A DNA stretch of 64,000 bases from positions 244,477-308,476 of the forward strand of contig NZ_JBHSGU010000029.1 of NCBI RefSeq assembly GCF_042652645.1, in the 5' to 3' direction. Numbering within the stretch: position 1 is the first letter of the stretch; each line of letters begins with the position of its first letter. Origin of the DNA: Glaciecola siphonariae. Lineage in GTDB: Bacteria; Pseudomonadota; Gammaproteobacteria; Enterobacterales; Alteromonadaceae. Positions 1 to 9,474 of the stretch are shown here, in pieces. The position numbers and the translations under genes were made by a program. Under the pieces are notes generated by a model, which ran no database searches, was not told the DNA's origin, and was given only the letters and a program-made list of their open reading frames with translations.

Positions 1-1
1 T

Positions 2-526
2 ACCGGGCCTGGCGATATTATCACTACCGATAAATTCAGTAACTTTGAGCTGATAGTCGATTTTAAAATTACTGAAGGCGCCAATAGCGGTATTAAGTAT
101 TTTGTTGACCCCGAGCTTAATAAAGGTCCTGGCTCTGCTATTGGTCTAGAGTTTCAAATTCTAGACGACCAGCGTCATCCCGATGCCAAAAATGGCGTAG
201 CCGGTAATCGCACGATGGCATCTTTATATGATTTGATAACCGCAGAAAACCTTACCGATACGGCAAGCGCTAAGGAGCGCTACGTACGCGGACCGGGCAA
301 CTGGAATAGAGCGCGTATTGTGGTAAACCAAGGTCAAATTGAGCACTGGCTAAACGGCATTAAAATGGTGGAATTTGACCGAGACTCTCAGCTTTTTACC
401 GCACTGGTGGCCTACAGCAAGTATAAAGACTGGCCTAATTTTGGTCGTCTTGCACAAGGGCATATTCTGCTTCAAGACCACGGAAATGAAGTGCACTTTA
501 AAAACATCAAAATTCGTGAATTTTAG
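2..526 (+). CDS. DUF1080 (3-keto-disaccharide hydrolase-like) protein, C-terminal part
   Basis: The frame is open from the left edge to a TAG at 524-526, so the gene starts outside the window. The visible 174 residues read as the LamG-like DUF1080/3-keto-disaccharide hydrolase fold: a FELIVDFKI strand, an ANSGIKYFV segment, a GLEFQILDD segment, and a C-terminal HFKNIKIREF end. Family members are usually exported and act on 3-keto-glycosides or bind polysaccharide; which applies here cannot be read from this fragment. The Tat-signal Gfo/Idh/MocA oxidoreductase starts 10 bases downstream, which suggests one operon in which the oxidoreductase makes or uses the keto-sugar. Confidence 0.8.
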   Translation, partial: TGPGDIITTDKFSNFELIVDFKITEGANSGIKYFVDPELNKGPGSAIGLEFQILDDQRHPDAKNGVAGNRTMASLYDLITAENLTDTASAKERYVRGPGNWNRARIVVNQGQIEHWLNGIKMVEFDRDSQLFTALVAYSKYKDWPNFGRLAQGHILLQDHGNEVHFKNIKIREF

Positions 527-536
527 GGGTGAGGCT

Positions 537-1943
537 ATGCGTGATTCAAAGGCTATGAATGATTTAACTAACGAGCATACACAATCTGTCGACATTACAG
601 AGCAAAAAAGCAACGACCGACGCCAGTTTATAAAAGGCAGTGCGGCCGTCGCTGCAGGAATATCAATGGGTATGGCATCACTTGGGTTATCTGCCAAAAG
701 CTATGCTCGTGTGATTGGCGCGAATGAACGCATGCACAGCGCTGTAATAGGGGTAAATGGTCGCGGACAAGCGCTTATGAAAGCTGCCGCGCTTGCGCCG
801 AATGCTGAGGTCAATGTTATTTGCGATGTTGATTCTCGGGCGATGCAAAAAGCCAACGATATGCTCGTTCATGATACAGGCTCACCGGCTCGCTTAATCG
901 AAGACTATCGCGAAGTATTAGCACAAAAAGACGTTGATACTGTGCTCATTGCCACCCCAGAGCATTGGCACGCGCCTATGGCCCTTTTAGCGTTGCAGGC
1001 CGGTAAACACGCGTATTTAGAAAAGCCGTGCAGTCATAATCCCGCTGAGGGCGAAATGTTGCTGCAAGCTCAGCAAAAGTATAAACCCCTTATTCAGGTG
1101 GGTACTCAGCAACGGTCTGCACAAACCTCAATACAGGCGGTTAAAGACATTGCTCAGGGGATTATCGATAAGGTCTATTATGCCAAAGCATGGTATAGCA
1201 ACAATCGCGCATCGATTGGTCAGGCGAAAGAGTCACCTGTGCCTGAATGGTTAAATTGGGATTTATGGCAGGGGCCTGCACCGCGAGAATCGTTTAAAGA
1301 TATTTATGTACACTATAACTGGCATTGGTTTTGGCAATACGGCACCGGCGAGATAAACAACAACGCCACACACGAACTCGATATTGCCCGCTGGGCGATG
1401 GGTTTGACCTATCCAAACCGCGTAAGCTCCAGTGGCGGGCGCTTTCATTTTGATGATGCATGGCAGTTTTATGATACCCAAGTGGTCAACTACGAATATG
1501 ACGATGGCAAGATGCTCTGCTGGGAAGGTCGCAGTTGCAATGGCTTTAATCATTACGACCGCGGGCGCGGACTTACTCTGCACGGCACAATGGGAACTAT
1601 CTTGCTCGACCGAAATGGCTATACCGCCTACAACCTTGAGCGCGAAATCATCAAAGATATGAAAGAAGAAGGCGAGTCGGCTACTACTAACACCATTGGC
1701 GCTGGATTTTTAGACAACCAACATATGAACAACTTTGTTGCGGCTATTCGCACCGGTGAAGCACTCAGAGCGCCAATCACAGAAGGAATAATTTCTAACC
1801 AGCTCTGCCATTTAGGAAATTATTCACAGGCAGTAAAACGCTCGCTCAATATAGACCCAAGCAATGGGCGCATTTTAAACGACCCTGAGGCGATGAAATA
1901 CTGGTCGAGAGACTATGAGCCTGGCTGGGAAATGAAAGTGTAG
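537..1943 (+). CDS. Tat-exported Gfo/Idh/MocA family oxidoreductase
   Basis: A 468-residue NAD(P)-dependent sugar oxidoreductase. I chose the ATG at 537 because GGGGTGAGG lies just upstream and it leaves a clean twin-arginine signal: RRQFIKG at residues 28-34 followed by an Ala/Gly-rich hydrophobic stretch to about residue 56. The Rossmann motif GVNGRG is at 72-77, the family motif EKP (catalytic Lys) at 162-164, and a THELDIARW segment follows in the C-terminal half. A folded enzyme with its cofactor would be exported by Tat, so it probably works in the periplasm. It is paired with the DUF1080 protein upstream. Substrate unknown; reverse-frame extensions upstream of 537 would overlap that gene. 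Confidence 0.9.
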   Translation: MRDSKAMNDLTNEHTQSVDITEQKSNDRRQFIKGSAAVAAGISMGMASLGLSAKSYARVIGANERMHSAVIGVNGRGQALMKAAALAPNAEVNVICDVDSRAMQKANDMLVHDTGSPARLIEDYREVLAQKDVDTVLIATPEHWHAPMALLALQAGKHAYLEKPCSHNPAEGEMLLQAQQKYKPLIQVGTQQRSAQTSIQAVKDIAQGIIDKVYYAKAWYSNNRASIGQAKESPVPEWLNWDLWQGPAPRESFKDIYVHYNWHWFWQYGTGEINNNATHELDIARWAMGLTYPNRVSSSGGRFHFDDAWQFYDTQVVNYEYDDGKMLCWEGRSCNGFNHYDRGRGLTLHGTMGTILLDRNGYTAYNLEREIIKDMKEEGESATTNTIGAGFLDNQHMNNFVAAIRTGEALRAPITEGIISNQLCHLGNYSQAVKRSLNIDPSNGRILNDPEAMKYWSRDYEPGWEMKV

Positions 1944-2014
1944 GCAGATACGTAGATACCATAGCGCTGCAATCGCGCTAAAGTTAAGATGCAAATGAGC
2001 AACAAGACGAAAAT

Positions 2015-2050
2015 GCCCTCGGTGCCTATCATCAGCACCGAGGGCTTTTT
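2015..2050 (+). terminator. Rho-independent terminator, probably bidirectional
   Basis: Perfect 11-bp inverted repeat GCCCTCGGTGC (2015-2025) / GCACCGAGGGC (2035-2045) with a 9-base loop, followed by TTTTT on the plus strand. On the minus strand the same hairpin is followed by ATTTT, so it can also end the RNase P RNA transcript coming from the right. Confidence 0.9.
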
Positions 2051-2060
2051 ATTGAAAAGT

Positions 2061-2428
<368 letters not shown>

Positions 2429-2434
2429 GGGCGC

Positions 2435-2440
2435 AGTATA
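2435..2440 (-). promoter_or_regulatory. Probable -10 box of rnpB
   Basis: Minus-strand TATACT lies about 7 bases before the expected RNase P RNA 5' end. The -35 position (2458-2463, TTCGCT) is a poor match, so only the -10 is well supported. Confidence 0.5.
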
Positions 2441-2510
2441 AAGCATCTTCAAAAAATAGCGAATACGAAAAACCAGCATGCCAAGCGATACAAACGCGTA
2501 AACTCAGCGC

Positions 2511-2544
2511 AAAAAAAATACCCTAGTGTGAGTAGGGTATTTTT
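2511..2544 (-). terminator. Rho-independent terminator of the YebC-family gene
   Basis: Inverted repeat ATACCCTA (2518-2525) / TAGGGTAT (2533-2540) with a 7-base loop. On the minus strand it is followed by a run of eight T, directly downstream of the YebC-family gene. The plus strand also has TTTT after the stem. Confidence 0.85.
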
Positions 2545-2630
2545 CAGATGATTTAGATTTATTTTATGTAAGTATTAACAAAGTGTGTTACGTACGGCAT
2601 ATAAAAATACCCAGCTATGAAGACGTAAGC

Positions 2631-3347
2631 TTAAACGTTCGCATTATGATAAATATTTTGCACATCTTCGCAGTCTTCCAGCATATCCATGAATTTTTCA
2701 AACATAGGCATGTCGTCTTCGCTTATATCTTTGGTATCCTGCGGCACCCAGCTAATCTCTTCTACCTCAAACTCAATGCCGTCAAACGCATCTTGAAGCG
2801 CGGTTTTAGCCTTGTAGAATTCGGTGTGCGGCACTAAAACGGTTACTTGACCGTCTTCTACTTCCACATCGTGAATATCAACATCTGCTTCCATTAAAGC
2901 TTCAAGCACAACCTCGTCGTCATCGCCTTTAAAGCCAAATATAGCTAGATGGTCGAACATGAACGCCGATGAATTTTGCGCACCCAATTTACTGTCGGTT
3001 TTTGTAAAGCAGTTACGCACATCGGTGATGGTGCGATTAACGTTATCGGTTAAGCAGTCTACAATGACCATGCAACCGCCTGGTCCAAAACCTTCGTAGC
3101 GAGCCGGTGCAAAATCTTCACCGCCGCCGCCAGCGGCTTTATCAATGGCTTTGTCGATAACATGCGCAGGGACTTGGTCTTTTTTAGCCTTTTCAATCAG
3201 GCGCTTGAGCGAAAGGTTTGCCACCGGGTCGGGGCCGCCCGCTTTTGCAACAACGTATATTTCTTTGCCGTATTTTGAATACACCTTTGTTTTTTGCGCC
3301 GCTGTTTTGGCCATTGCGACTTTTCTTACTTCAAACTTTCTTCCCAT
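2631..3347 (-). CDS. YebC/PmpR (TACO1) family protein, YeeN-like
   Basis: A 238-residue protein of the YebC/TACO1 family. YebC-type proteins act in translation (some relieve ribosome stalling) and were earlier described as DNA-binding regulators. The start MGRKF and segments HVIDKAIDKAAGG, RYEGFGPGG and NVNRTI are diagnostic; the MGRK start and the absence of the MAGHSKWANI N terminus make it closer to E. coli YeeN than to YebC of the ruvC operon. ATG at 3347 has an AAGAG box upstream. It is a single-gene unit with its own terminator. Confidence 0.9.
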   Translation of the reverse strand: MGRKFEVRKVAMAKTAAQKTKVYSKYGKEIYVVAKAGGPDPVANLSLKRLIEKAKKDQVPAHVIDKAIDKAAGGGGEDFAPARYEGFGPGGCMVIVDCLTDNVNRTITDVRNCFTKTDSKLGAQNSSAFMFDHLAIFGFKGDDDEVVLEALMEADVDIHDVEVEDGQVTVLVPHTEFYKAKTALQDAFDGIEFEVEEISWVPQDTKDISEDDMPMFEKFMDMLEDCEDVQNIYHNANV

Positions 3348-3473
3348 AATATGCTCTTATTGTATTATTTATACCCGACACGTATGCCTTTATGAATGGC
3401 CGATATTGTACAGGATTTCTTTGTAATGAGTAAGCACACATCTTGCCAAACAAAGCACAGATGGCAGTGTACT

Positions 3474-3530
3474 AAAGATAAAATCCAAAAGATAAAATCA
3501 GCTAAAATTCAAAAGATAAAACCAAAAGAC
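3474..3530. repeat. Short AT-rich repeats (AAAAGATAAAA)
   Basis: Three near-identical copies of (A)AAAGATAAAAYC at 3474-3485, 3487-3499 and 3511-3523, then a partial CAAAAGAC. They lie between the start of the YebC-family gene and the end of zapE. No function can be assigned. Confidence 0.5.
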
Positions 3531-3566
3531 ACAGTTCTGTTACCTTAGGGTATCGCTAGAGTATGC

Positions 3567-4664
3567 TTACGCCAGGTGCTGCTGAGCCAAATAACTGCGC
3601 GACTGCATCTCTTGTAAGCGGCTCAAACAACGCTGGAATTCAAAGCTCAAACGCCCTTCGCTATACAGTTTTTCTAGGGGCACTTCCGACGACATAATGA
3701 GCTTTACACGTCGCTCATAAAACTCATCGACCATGGCAATAAAACGCCGGGCAATATCGTCTACATTTGCGCTCATTTGCTCCACATTAGCCACCAACAC
3801 ACTGTTGTACTCATGACTTAACTGAATATAGTCTGATTGGCTGCGAGGTCCGTCGCATAGCGCTCTAAATTCAAACATGATAACGCCTTCTGCCTTTCTG
3901 AGAGCCGGAATATGACGCCCTTCAATTTCTACAAAAGTATCGCTCTCGCCTTTTTCTGCGGCAAGTTGATCAAAGTAGCGGTTAAGATTTTTCTGAGCGT
4001 CACTGTCTAAGGGATAGTGATAAATTTCGGCGCGCTCAAGGGTGCGTAAACGATAATCGTGACCGCTATCAACGTTTATAACACGAGTATTTTCATTAAT
4101 CAGTTCAATTGCAGGTAAAAATCGTGCGCGCTGCAGGCCGTTTTTATAAAGCTCATCGGGCACGATGTTCGACGTTGCCACCAATACAATGCCTCGCGAA
4201 AAGAGCTCTTGCATGAGCGTGCCTAAAATCATTGCGTCGGTAATATCTGATACAAAAAACTCATCGAAACAAATTATACGAGTTTCGCTGGCAATTTTCT
4301 TTGCAATGGTTTTCAAAGGGTCAGATTGACCGCCTAACAGCTTGAGCTCTTTATGAACCCGCTGCATAAACCGATGAAAATGTACTCTCATTTTATTTTC
4401 AAAGGGCAGACAATCGTAGAATGTGTCTACCAGATAAGTTTTGCCTCGCCCCACACCGCCGTAGAAATAAATACCCTGAATGCTCGGCTTCGTCATGCCC
4501 TTACCAAATTTTTGAGCAAGCTTAACCCGCCACTTCACTTTTTGCTGTGGCTTTAACAGCTCGTCGTATAGACGCTGGAGCTCTTTAACCGCGTTTTCCT
4601 GTGCTGGGTCATACTGAAACTCAATCAGCGTTAAATCTTCTTGGTACTTTTCCCATGGCGTCAT
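3567..4664 (-). CDS. zapE: Cell division protein ZapE (AFG1-like ATPase)
   Basis: A 365-residue AFG1-like P-loop ATPase. Walker A GGVGRGKT lies near residue 70 and Walker B IICFDEFFV near 130, with a sensor segment VATSN. ZapE associates with the Z ring during late division in E. coli. It is divergent from zapG (starts 146 bp apart), and degQ/degS follow, the same order as E. coli zapE-zapG-degQ-degS. Length matches the family (about 375). Confidence 0.95.
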   Translation of the reverse strand: MTPWEKYQEDLTLIEFQYDPAQENAVKELQRLYDELLKPQQKVKWRVKLAQKFGKGMTKPSIQGIYFYGGVGRGKTYLVDTFYDCLPFENKMRVHFHRFMQRVHKELKLLGGQSDPLKTIAKKIASETRIICFDEFFVSDITDAMILGTLMQELFSRGIVLVATSNIVPDELYKNGLQRARFLPAIELINENTRVINVDSGHDYRLRTLERAEIYHYPLDSDAQKNLNRYFDQLAAEKGESDTFVEIEGRHIPALRKAEGVIMFEFRALCDGPRSQSDYIQLSHEYNSVLVANVEQMSANVDDIARRFIAMVDEFYERRVKLIMSSEVPLEKLYSEGRLSFEFQRCLSRLQEMQSRSYLAQQHLA

Positions 4665-4810
4665 GCTGTTGCGTAAACCTAAGCGTTGTGTAAAGCGAGT
4701 AATGGCGCAAGATTATACAGGCTTACCCAATTTTTACGCAATAAAGCCTTGCATGAAGACCATGAATGTTGAATGATCTATGCATTAGAAGCTTTAAAGC
4801 AGAGTAAATT

Positions 4811-5254
4811 ATGGACCTTATCAGTATCGTTGTTGGTGCACTTATTGGCGTAGTCATTGGGTTTATCATCGCATGGCAATGGGCTTCTATACGCGCAAAC
4901 AAAAAAGGCGCGAATCTCAGCCGCTCCGAAAAAGAACTCAAAACTATTTTGGCTGAACAGGCTCATCATCACATTTCATCTAGCAAAGAATCGATTGAAG
5001 CTATCCAGCTTCGATTAGAACAACTCACCAATAATCTGCAGCAGTATGAAAGTTCTTTACAGGTTGGCAGTGAAGAAAACGACAAAGTGAGCTTCTTTGG
5101 TGAACACGCTAGCGTTTTCTTACGTAACAATAAATCAGTGAAAGCGTCGAACGATAGAATCAATGTGGGCGATGCCCCGCCGCGTGATTTCGCAAATAAC
5201 GGCTCTGGTTTGTTTGTAGGCAATGTAGCAGAAAACAAAACGCTAAATAAATAA
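4811..5254 (+). CDS. zapG: Inner-membrane protein ZapG (YhcB, DUF1043)
   Basis: A 147-residue single-pass membrane protein. One N-terminal transmembrane helix (about residues 4-24, IVVGALIGVVIGFIIAW) is followed by a basic patch and a predicted coiled coil (about 35-80), then a low-complexity tail. This is the DUF1043/YhcB layout; YhcB/ZapG links division, envelope synthesis and shape in E. coli. Position between zapE and degQ supports the call. Confidence 0.9.
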   Translation: MDLISIVVGALIGVVIGFIIAWQWASIRANKKGANLSRSEKELKTILAEQAHHHISSSKESIEAIQLRLEQLTNNLQQYESSLQVGSEENDKVSFFGEHASVFLRNNKSVKASNDRINVGDAPPRDFANNGSGLFVGNVAENKTLNK

Positions 5255-5325
5255 CTTGTAATCTGAACTATTGCCCCAAAATTCGAGTCTGTACAAGGTA
5301 TTTGAATTTAGGAGTAATAAGATAC

Positions 5326-6687
5326 ATGAAGCAATTGATACGCCGCAGTTTTGTTGGCATCACCGCCGCTCTATTCGTGTTTACCACCGCATCTACCGCT
5401 GTTGCCGGCATTCCGTTTTTCTCGCAGGACGATAAGCTGCCCTCGCTTGCGCCCATGCTTGAGCAAACCACCCCCGCAATAGTTAGCATCGCCGTTGAAG
5501 GTACTCAGACCTCACGTCAACAAGTACCTGAAATGTTCCGTTATTTTTTTGGTAATCCACAACAAGCCCCACAAGAGCGCCCGTTTCGCGGATTAGGCTC
5601 GGGCGTAATCATCGATGCTGAAGAAGGCTTAGTCGTAACAAACAATCATGTTGTCGACAACGCAGACAAAATCAAAGTTAAGTTAACCGACGGACGAGAG
5701 TTTGAAGCTGAGAAACTAGGTGCCGACGCACAAAGCGATATAGCCCTTCTTAAAATAGACCCCGAGAACTTAGTTGAGGTCAAATTGGCAAACTCTGACA
5801 AACTCCTTGTGGGTGATTTCGTAGTGGCCATTGGTAACCCCTTCGGCCTCAGCCAAACGGTTACTTCGGGCATTGTCAGCGCCTTAGGCCGCTCTGGGTT
5901 AAACATTGGTGGCTATGAGGATTTCATACAAACAGATGCTGCGATAAATCGCGGTAACTCGGGTGGCGCGCTGGTAAATCTAAGAGGCGAATTAGTTGGC
6001 ATTAACACCGCTATTTTTGGCCCTAACGGCGGCAATGTCGGTATCGGCTTCGCTATTCCGAGTAATATGATGAAAAGCTTGGTAGACCAAATTGTAGAAT
6101 TTGGCGAGGTGCGAAGAGGCCTTCTTGGTATTTTAGGAAACGATGTTGATGCTGGGCTTGCCGAAGCACTTAACTCACCTGCTAACAAAGGGGCATTTGT
6201 TAACGAGGTAGCGGAAGACTCTGCTGCCGAGAAAGCCGGCATACAGTCTGGTGATATTATTACCGCAATAAATGGCAATGAGCTTCATAGCTTTAACGAA
6301 CTGCGAGCTAAAATCGCAAGCTTGGGCGCCGGTGCCGAGGTAGAACTTACCATTATTCGAAACGGCGACAAACAAACCGTGGAAGTTGTGCTAGATGCCG
6401 CTGAAAGCATGGTAGCTGCAGCGGAAGAGATGCATCCAGCGCTTGAAGGCGCCACTTTTGTTACGGGTAATGACCGTGCAGGAAACGCTGCGGTAGAAGT
6501 GCCCGAAGTTACCGAAGGCTCTCCAGCCGCTCGCATAGGACTGCGCCCCGACGATGTAATTGTGGGGGTTAACCGCAAGCGCATTAACAGTGTAACGCAG
6601 CTTAGTGAAAGCATTGAACAGGCAAAAGGCGTAATAGCGCTTAACGTGCAGCGCGGCAATAGCAATTTATTTGTGATTATCCGCTAA
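5326..6687 (+). CDS. degQ: Periplasmic serine endoprotease DegQ (HtrA family)
   Basis: A 453-residue HtrA protease/chaperone. I take ATG 5326, with AGGAG at 5310-5314, over an in-frame TTG 24 bases upstream. The signal peptide is cleaved near STAVA/GIPFF (residue 27). The triad is His108 (NNHVVDN), Asp138 (SDIALL) and Ser212 (RGNSGGA), followed by two PDZ domains (about 260-350 and 370-450). It degrades or holds misfolded periplasmic proteins. The length equals E. coli DegQ, and degS follows downstream. It ends in a good terminator, so degS has its own transcription start or depends on read-through. Confidence 0.95.
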   Translation: MKQLIRRSFVGITAALFVFTTASTAVAGIPFFSQDDKLPSLAPMLEQTTPAIVSIAVEGTQTSRQQVPEMFRYFFGNPQQAPQERPFRGLGSGVIIDAEEGLVVTNNHVVDNADKIKVKLTDGREFEAEKLGADAQSDIALLKIDPENLVEVKLANSDKLLVGDFVVAIGNPFGLSQTVTSGIVSALGRSGLNIGGYEDFIQTDAAINRGNSGGALVNLRGELVGINTAIFGPNGGNVGIGFAIPSNMMKSLVDQIVEFGEVRRGLLGILGNDVDAGLAEALNSPANKGAFVNEVAEDSAAEKAGIQSGDIITAINGNELHSFNELRAKIASLGAGAEVELTIIRNGDKQTVEVVLDAAESMVAAAEEMHPALEGATFVTGNDRAGNAAVEVPEVTEGSPAARIGLRPDDVIVGVNRKRINSVTQLSESIEQAKGVIALNVQRGNSNLFVIIR

Positions 6688-6723
6688 ACGGGGTGTTGCC
6701 TGCTGTTTTGTCGGCACTGAAGG

Positions 6724-6745
6724 GCCGCTCTTTGAGCGGCTTTTT
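6724..6745 (+). terminator. Terminator after degQ
   Basis: GCCGCTC (6724-6730), TTT loop, GAGCGGC (6734-6740), then TTTTT. Lies 36 bases after the degQ stop. Confidence 0.9.
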
Positions 6746-6836
6746 GCTTTGTGCAAGATAAAACACGTTCTTTAATGCATTCGGTCAATGACAATGACGT
6801 CAGATTTGCTATGATCAAAACACTTGTCTTGCTTGT

Positions 6837-7931
6837 ATGGAATATATGTCTTTATTTAGCCGAATCTTGATTGCACTGATAAAACCGATAATGTTGGGCA
6901 TTGTCGTGGCCGTTATCTTGCTTGTGTTCTTTCCAGAATTTCGCCAAGGCTCTGGCTTAAATTTAAACTTTTTCAAACCCAACCAAAGTATCCCCCCTCG
7001 CATCAGCTATTACGACGCACTCGAGCAAAGCGCACCTGCTGTAGTGAATATTTACAGCATAAGCCTAGAAAACAGCAATCGAATTTTTCGAAACAGAGCG
7101 TATGAACGCACGTCGCTAGGTTCGGGTGTCATCATGAGCGAAGACGGCTATTTAATGACCTGTTATCACGTGATCAAGAATGCCGACAGCATATATGTAG
7201 CGCTGCAAGACAGTCGCTTATTACAAGCTCAACTCATAGGCTTTGATGAAATTACCGATTTAGCCGTGCTTAAGGTTTTTGCAGAAGACTTACACGTAAT
7301 GCCACAAATGGAAGAGCCCGATCTTCGAGTGGGCGATGTAGTAATGGCAATTGGAAATCCACTTGACCTTGGACAGACTATTACATCGGGAATTGTCAGC
7401 CGTACCGGGCGCAATGGTTTTTCAAATTTCTTCGATTTTGTTCAAACCGACGCCGTGCTTAATCAAGGTAATTCAGGCGGCGCCTTGGTTGACAGCAATG
7501 GATACTTGGTGGGCATAACAAATGCAAACTTTAAAACCCTTGATAATCGCCGGCGCGTAACAAGCGTAGATGGCGTTAACTTCGCGGTTCCTTACACGCT
7601 GGCGCGCCGCGTGATGGACGAAATCATCACCAACGGCAAAGTCACTCGTGGACAACTTGGATTCTCTGGTAAAGAAATTGGCGGGGCTCAAGGCATTGTA
7701 GTTGACTCAGTCATGACTGACTCTCCTGCAGATCAGGCAGGGCTGCAAGTAAATGATGTACTGCTGTCTGTAAATGGCGTAGAAGTCGAAAGCGCCGCCA
7801 AGACGCTTGATATGATTGCAGAAACGCAGCCCGGTTCTGAAATTACCTTAGTGGTGAGCCGTAACGATAGAACTATTTCAATGGTTGTGGTGGTAGGAGA
7901 GCTTAAGCCCCAGATGATTGCTAGGGGCTAA
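6837..7931 (+). CDS. degS: Membrane-anchored sigma-E stress sensor protease DegS
   Basis: A 364-residue HtrA protease with an N-terminal membrane anchor (about residues 9-32) instead of a cleaved signal, and a single PDZ domain at the C terminus (about 265-355). Triad His111 (CYHVI), Asp141 (ITDLAVL), Ser213 (GNSGGA). In the family it cuts RseA when its PDZ domain senses unfolded porins, releasing sigma-E. ATG 6846 is an alternative start. It is convergent with murA, 17 bases apart. Confidence 0.95.
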   Translation: MEYMSLFSRILIALIKPIMLGIVVAVILLVFFPEFRQGSGLNLNFFKPNQSIPPRISYYDALEQSAPAVVNIYSISLENSNRIFRNRAYERTSLGSGVIMSEDGYLMTCYHVIKNADSIYVALQDSRLLQAQLIGFDEITDLAVLKVFAEDLHVMPQMEEPDLRVGDVVMAIGNPLDLGQTITSGIVSRTGRNGFSNFFDFVQTDAVLNQGNSGGALVDSNGYLVGITNANFKTLDNRRRVTSVDGVNFAVPYTLARRVMDEIITNGKVTRGQLGFSGKEIGGAQGIVVDSVMTDSPADQAGLQVNDVLLSVNGVEVESAAKTLDMIAETQPGSEITLVVSRNDRTISMVVVVGELKPQMIARG

Positions 7932-7948
7932 GCTTAAAGATACTTCAA

Positions 7949-9211
7949 TTACTCAGCAACACGCTCGATGTTTGCGCCTAGGTTACTTAGCTTCGCTTCA
8001 ATATTTTCATATCCACGGTCAAGGTGATAAATTCTATTGACCGTAGTTTGTCCTTCGGCAATTAAACCTGCAATAACCAAACTCGCAGATGCACGTAAAT
8101 CCGTCGCCATGACTTGTGCACCGCGCAAGCTAGACGAGCCAGGCGTGACTGCACTGTTCCCCTCTAAATCGATGTGCGCGCCCATGCGCTGCAATTCTGG
8201 CACGTGCATAAAACGATTCTCAAAGATGGTTTCGGTAATCACACCAGAGCCCTGGGCAACTGCATTTAAGGTAACAAACTGCGCCTGCATGTCGGTTGGG
8301 AAGCCGGGGTGAGGCATCGTTTTAAGCGATACGGCTTTAGGCTGCTTGCCATGCATGTCTAGCTCTATCCAATCCTCGCCTACGGTTACAGAGGCACCAC
8401 ACTGCTCCAACTTGCTCAAAACTGCATCGAGCGTATGCGGAGCGGCATTCTCACAACGAATACTGCCTCTGGAGAGCGCTGCGGCAACTAAAAAAGTGCC
8501 CGTTTCAATTCGATCTGGCAAAATGCTGTACTGACAGCCCTGCAAAGATTCCACACCAACAATCGTGACATTATCGGTACCCGCCCCACTAACCTTAGCG
8601 CCCATTGCATTTAAGCAATTGGCAAGGTCAACAATTTCAGGCTCTCGAGCCGCATTTTCAATCACCGTGGTGCCTTCGGCTAAGGACGCGGCCATCATAA
8701 GATTTTCGGTGGCGCCAACACTGACCATATCCATGAAAATACGTGCGCCTTTAAGGCGACCGTTTACTGATGCGCGGATATACCCTTCTTCAACGTCGAT
8801 TTTCGCGCCCATCTTTTCAAGACCGTTTAAATGCAAATTTACCGGTCGTGCGCCGATGGCGCAGCCACCTGGCAATGAAACATTGGCTCGTCCGTGTTTA
8901 GCTAACAGTGGACCAAGCACTAAAATCGATGCACGCATTGTTCGCACAAGCTCATAAGACGCTGTAACGCTGTCTAATTTACAAGCGTCAATTTCAACGG
9001 TATCGCTCGCCGTTTGGTTTGTGGTTGCGCCAAGGTCTTTGAGCAGCAATAGTGTCGTTTTGATGTCACGAAGGTTAGGAACATTTGTGAAGGTGCATGC
9101 CGAGTCCGCAAGTAAACTGGATATCAACACCGGTAGCGCTGCGTTTTTTGCGCCTGAAATTTTAACCGTGCCTTTTAGAGGAGGGCTTTTTTTGATAAGC
9201 AGTTTATCCAC
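7949..9211 (-). CDS. murA: UDP-N-acetylglucosamine 1-carboxyvinyltransferase MurA
   Basis: A 420-residue EPSP-synthase-fold enzyme that adds enolpyruvate to UDP-GlcNAc, the first committed step of peptidoglycan synthesis. The active-site Cys (fosfomycin target) is Cys117 in LPGGCAIGARP; the KISGAKNAALP start and DRIETGTF motif are typical. I chose GTG 9211 (VDKLLI, preceded by AAAAAGGA) because it matches the usual N terminus and length (E. coli 419) and leaves an 11-base gap to ibaG; an ATG at 9253 would overlap ibaG by 31 bases. Confidence 0.95.
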   Translation of the reverse strand: MDKLLIKKSPPLKGTVKISGAKNAALPVLISSLLADSACTFTNVPNLRDIKTTLLLLKDLGATTNQTASDTVEIDACKLDSVTASYELVRTMRASILVLGPLLAKHGRANVSLPGGCAIGARPVNLHLNGLEKMGAKIDVEEGYIRASVNGRLKGARIFMDMVSVGATENLMMAASLAEGTTVIENAAREPEIVDLANCLNAMGAKVSGAGTDNVTIVGVESLQGCQYSILPDRIETGTFLVAAALSRGSIRCENAAPHTLDAVLSKLEQCGASVTVGEDWIELDMHGKQPKAVSLKTMPHPGFPTDMQAQFVTLNAVAQGSGVITETIFENRFMHVPELQRMGAHIDLEGNSAVTPGSSSLRGAQVMATDLRASASLVIAGLIAEGQTTVNRIYHLDRGYENIEAKLSNLGANIERVAE

Positions 9212-9222
9212 AACTGTCCTTT

Positions 9223-9474
9223 TTATTGGTGAAATAGTTTCTCTCGTTGCCATTGAGCTTGAGAAAACGTTTTAATAGTTAATGCGTGAATAGTGCCATC
9301 TGCTATCTGTTCAGACAAGGGTGAAGACACGAATTGTTGACGTTTCACTCGCGTCATCTCATCAAACTTATCGTCTACAGCAATCACTTGAAAGTGACTT
9401 CCTTCACTTTTTACAAAAACCTCTTGTAGTCCGGTTGCGGACTTTATCTTCTCAACAATTTCATCGTGGGTCAT
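9223..9474 (-). CDS. ibaG: BolA-family protein IbaG
   Basis: An 83-residue BolA-like protein. The core SHFQVIAVDDKF followed by RVKRQQ and the C-terminal IHALTIKTF segment match IbaG (YrbA). BolA-type proteins partner with monothiol glutaredoxins in Fe-S handling and affect the acid response and envelope. ATG 9474 is preceded by GAGAG at a suitable distance; ATG 9486 would add MRVV. It overlaps the end of mlaB by 14 bases and sits between mlaB and murA as in E. coli. Confidence 0.9.
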   Translation of the reverse strand: MTHDEIVEKIKSATGLQEVFVKSEGSHFQVIAVDDKFDEMTRVKRQQFVSSPLSEQIADGTIHALTIKTFSQAQWQREKLFHQ

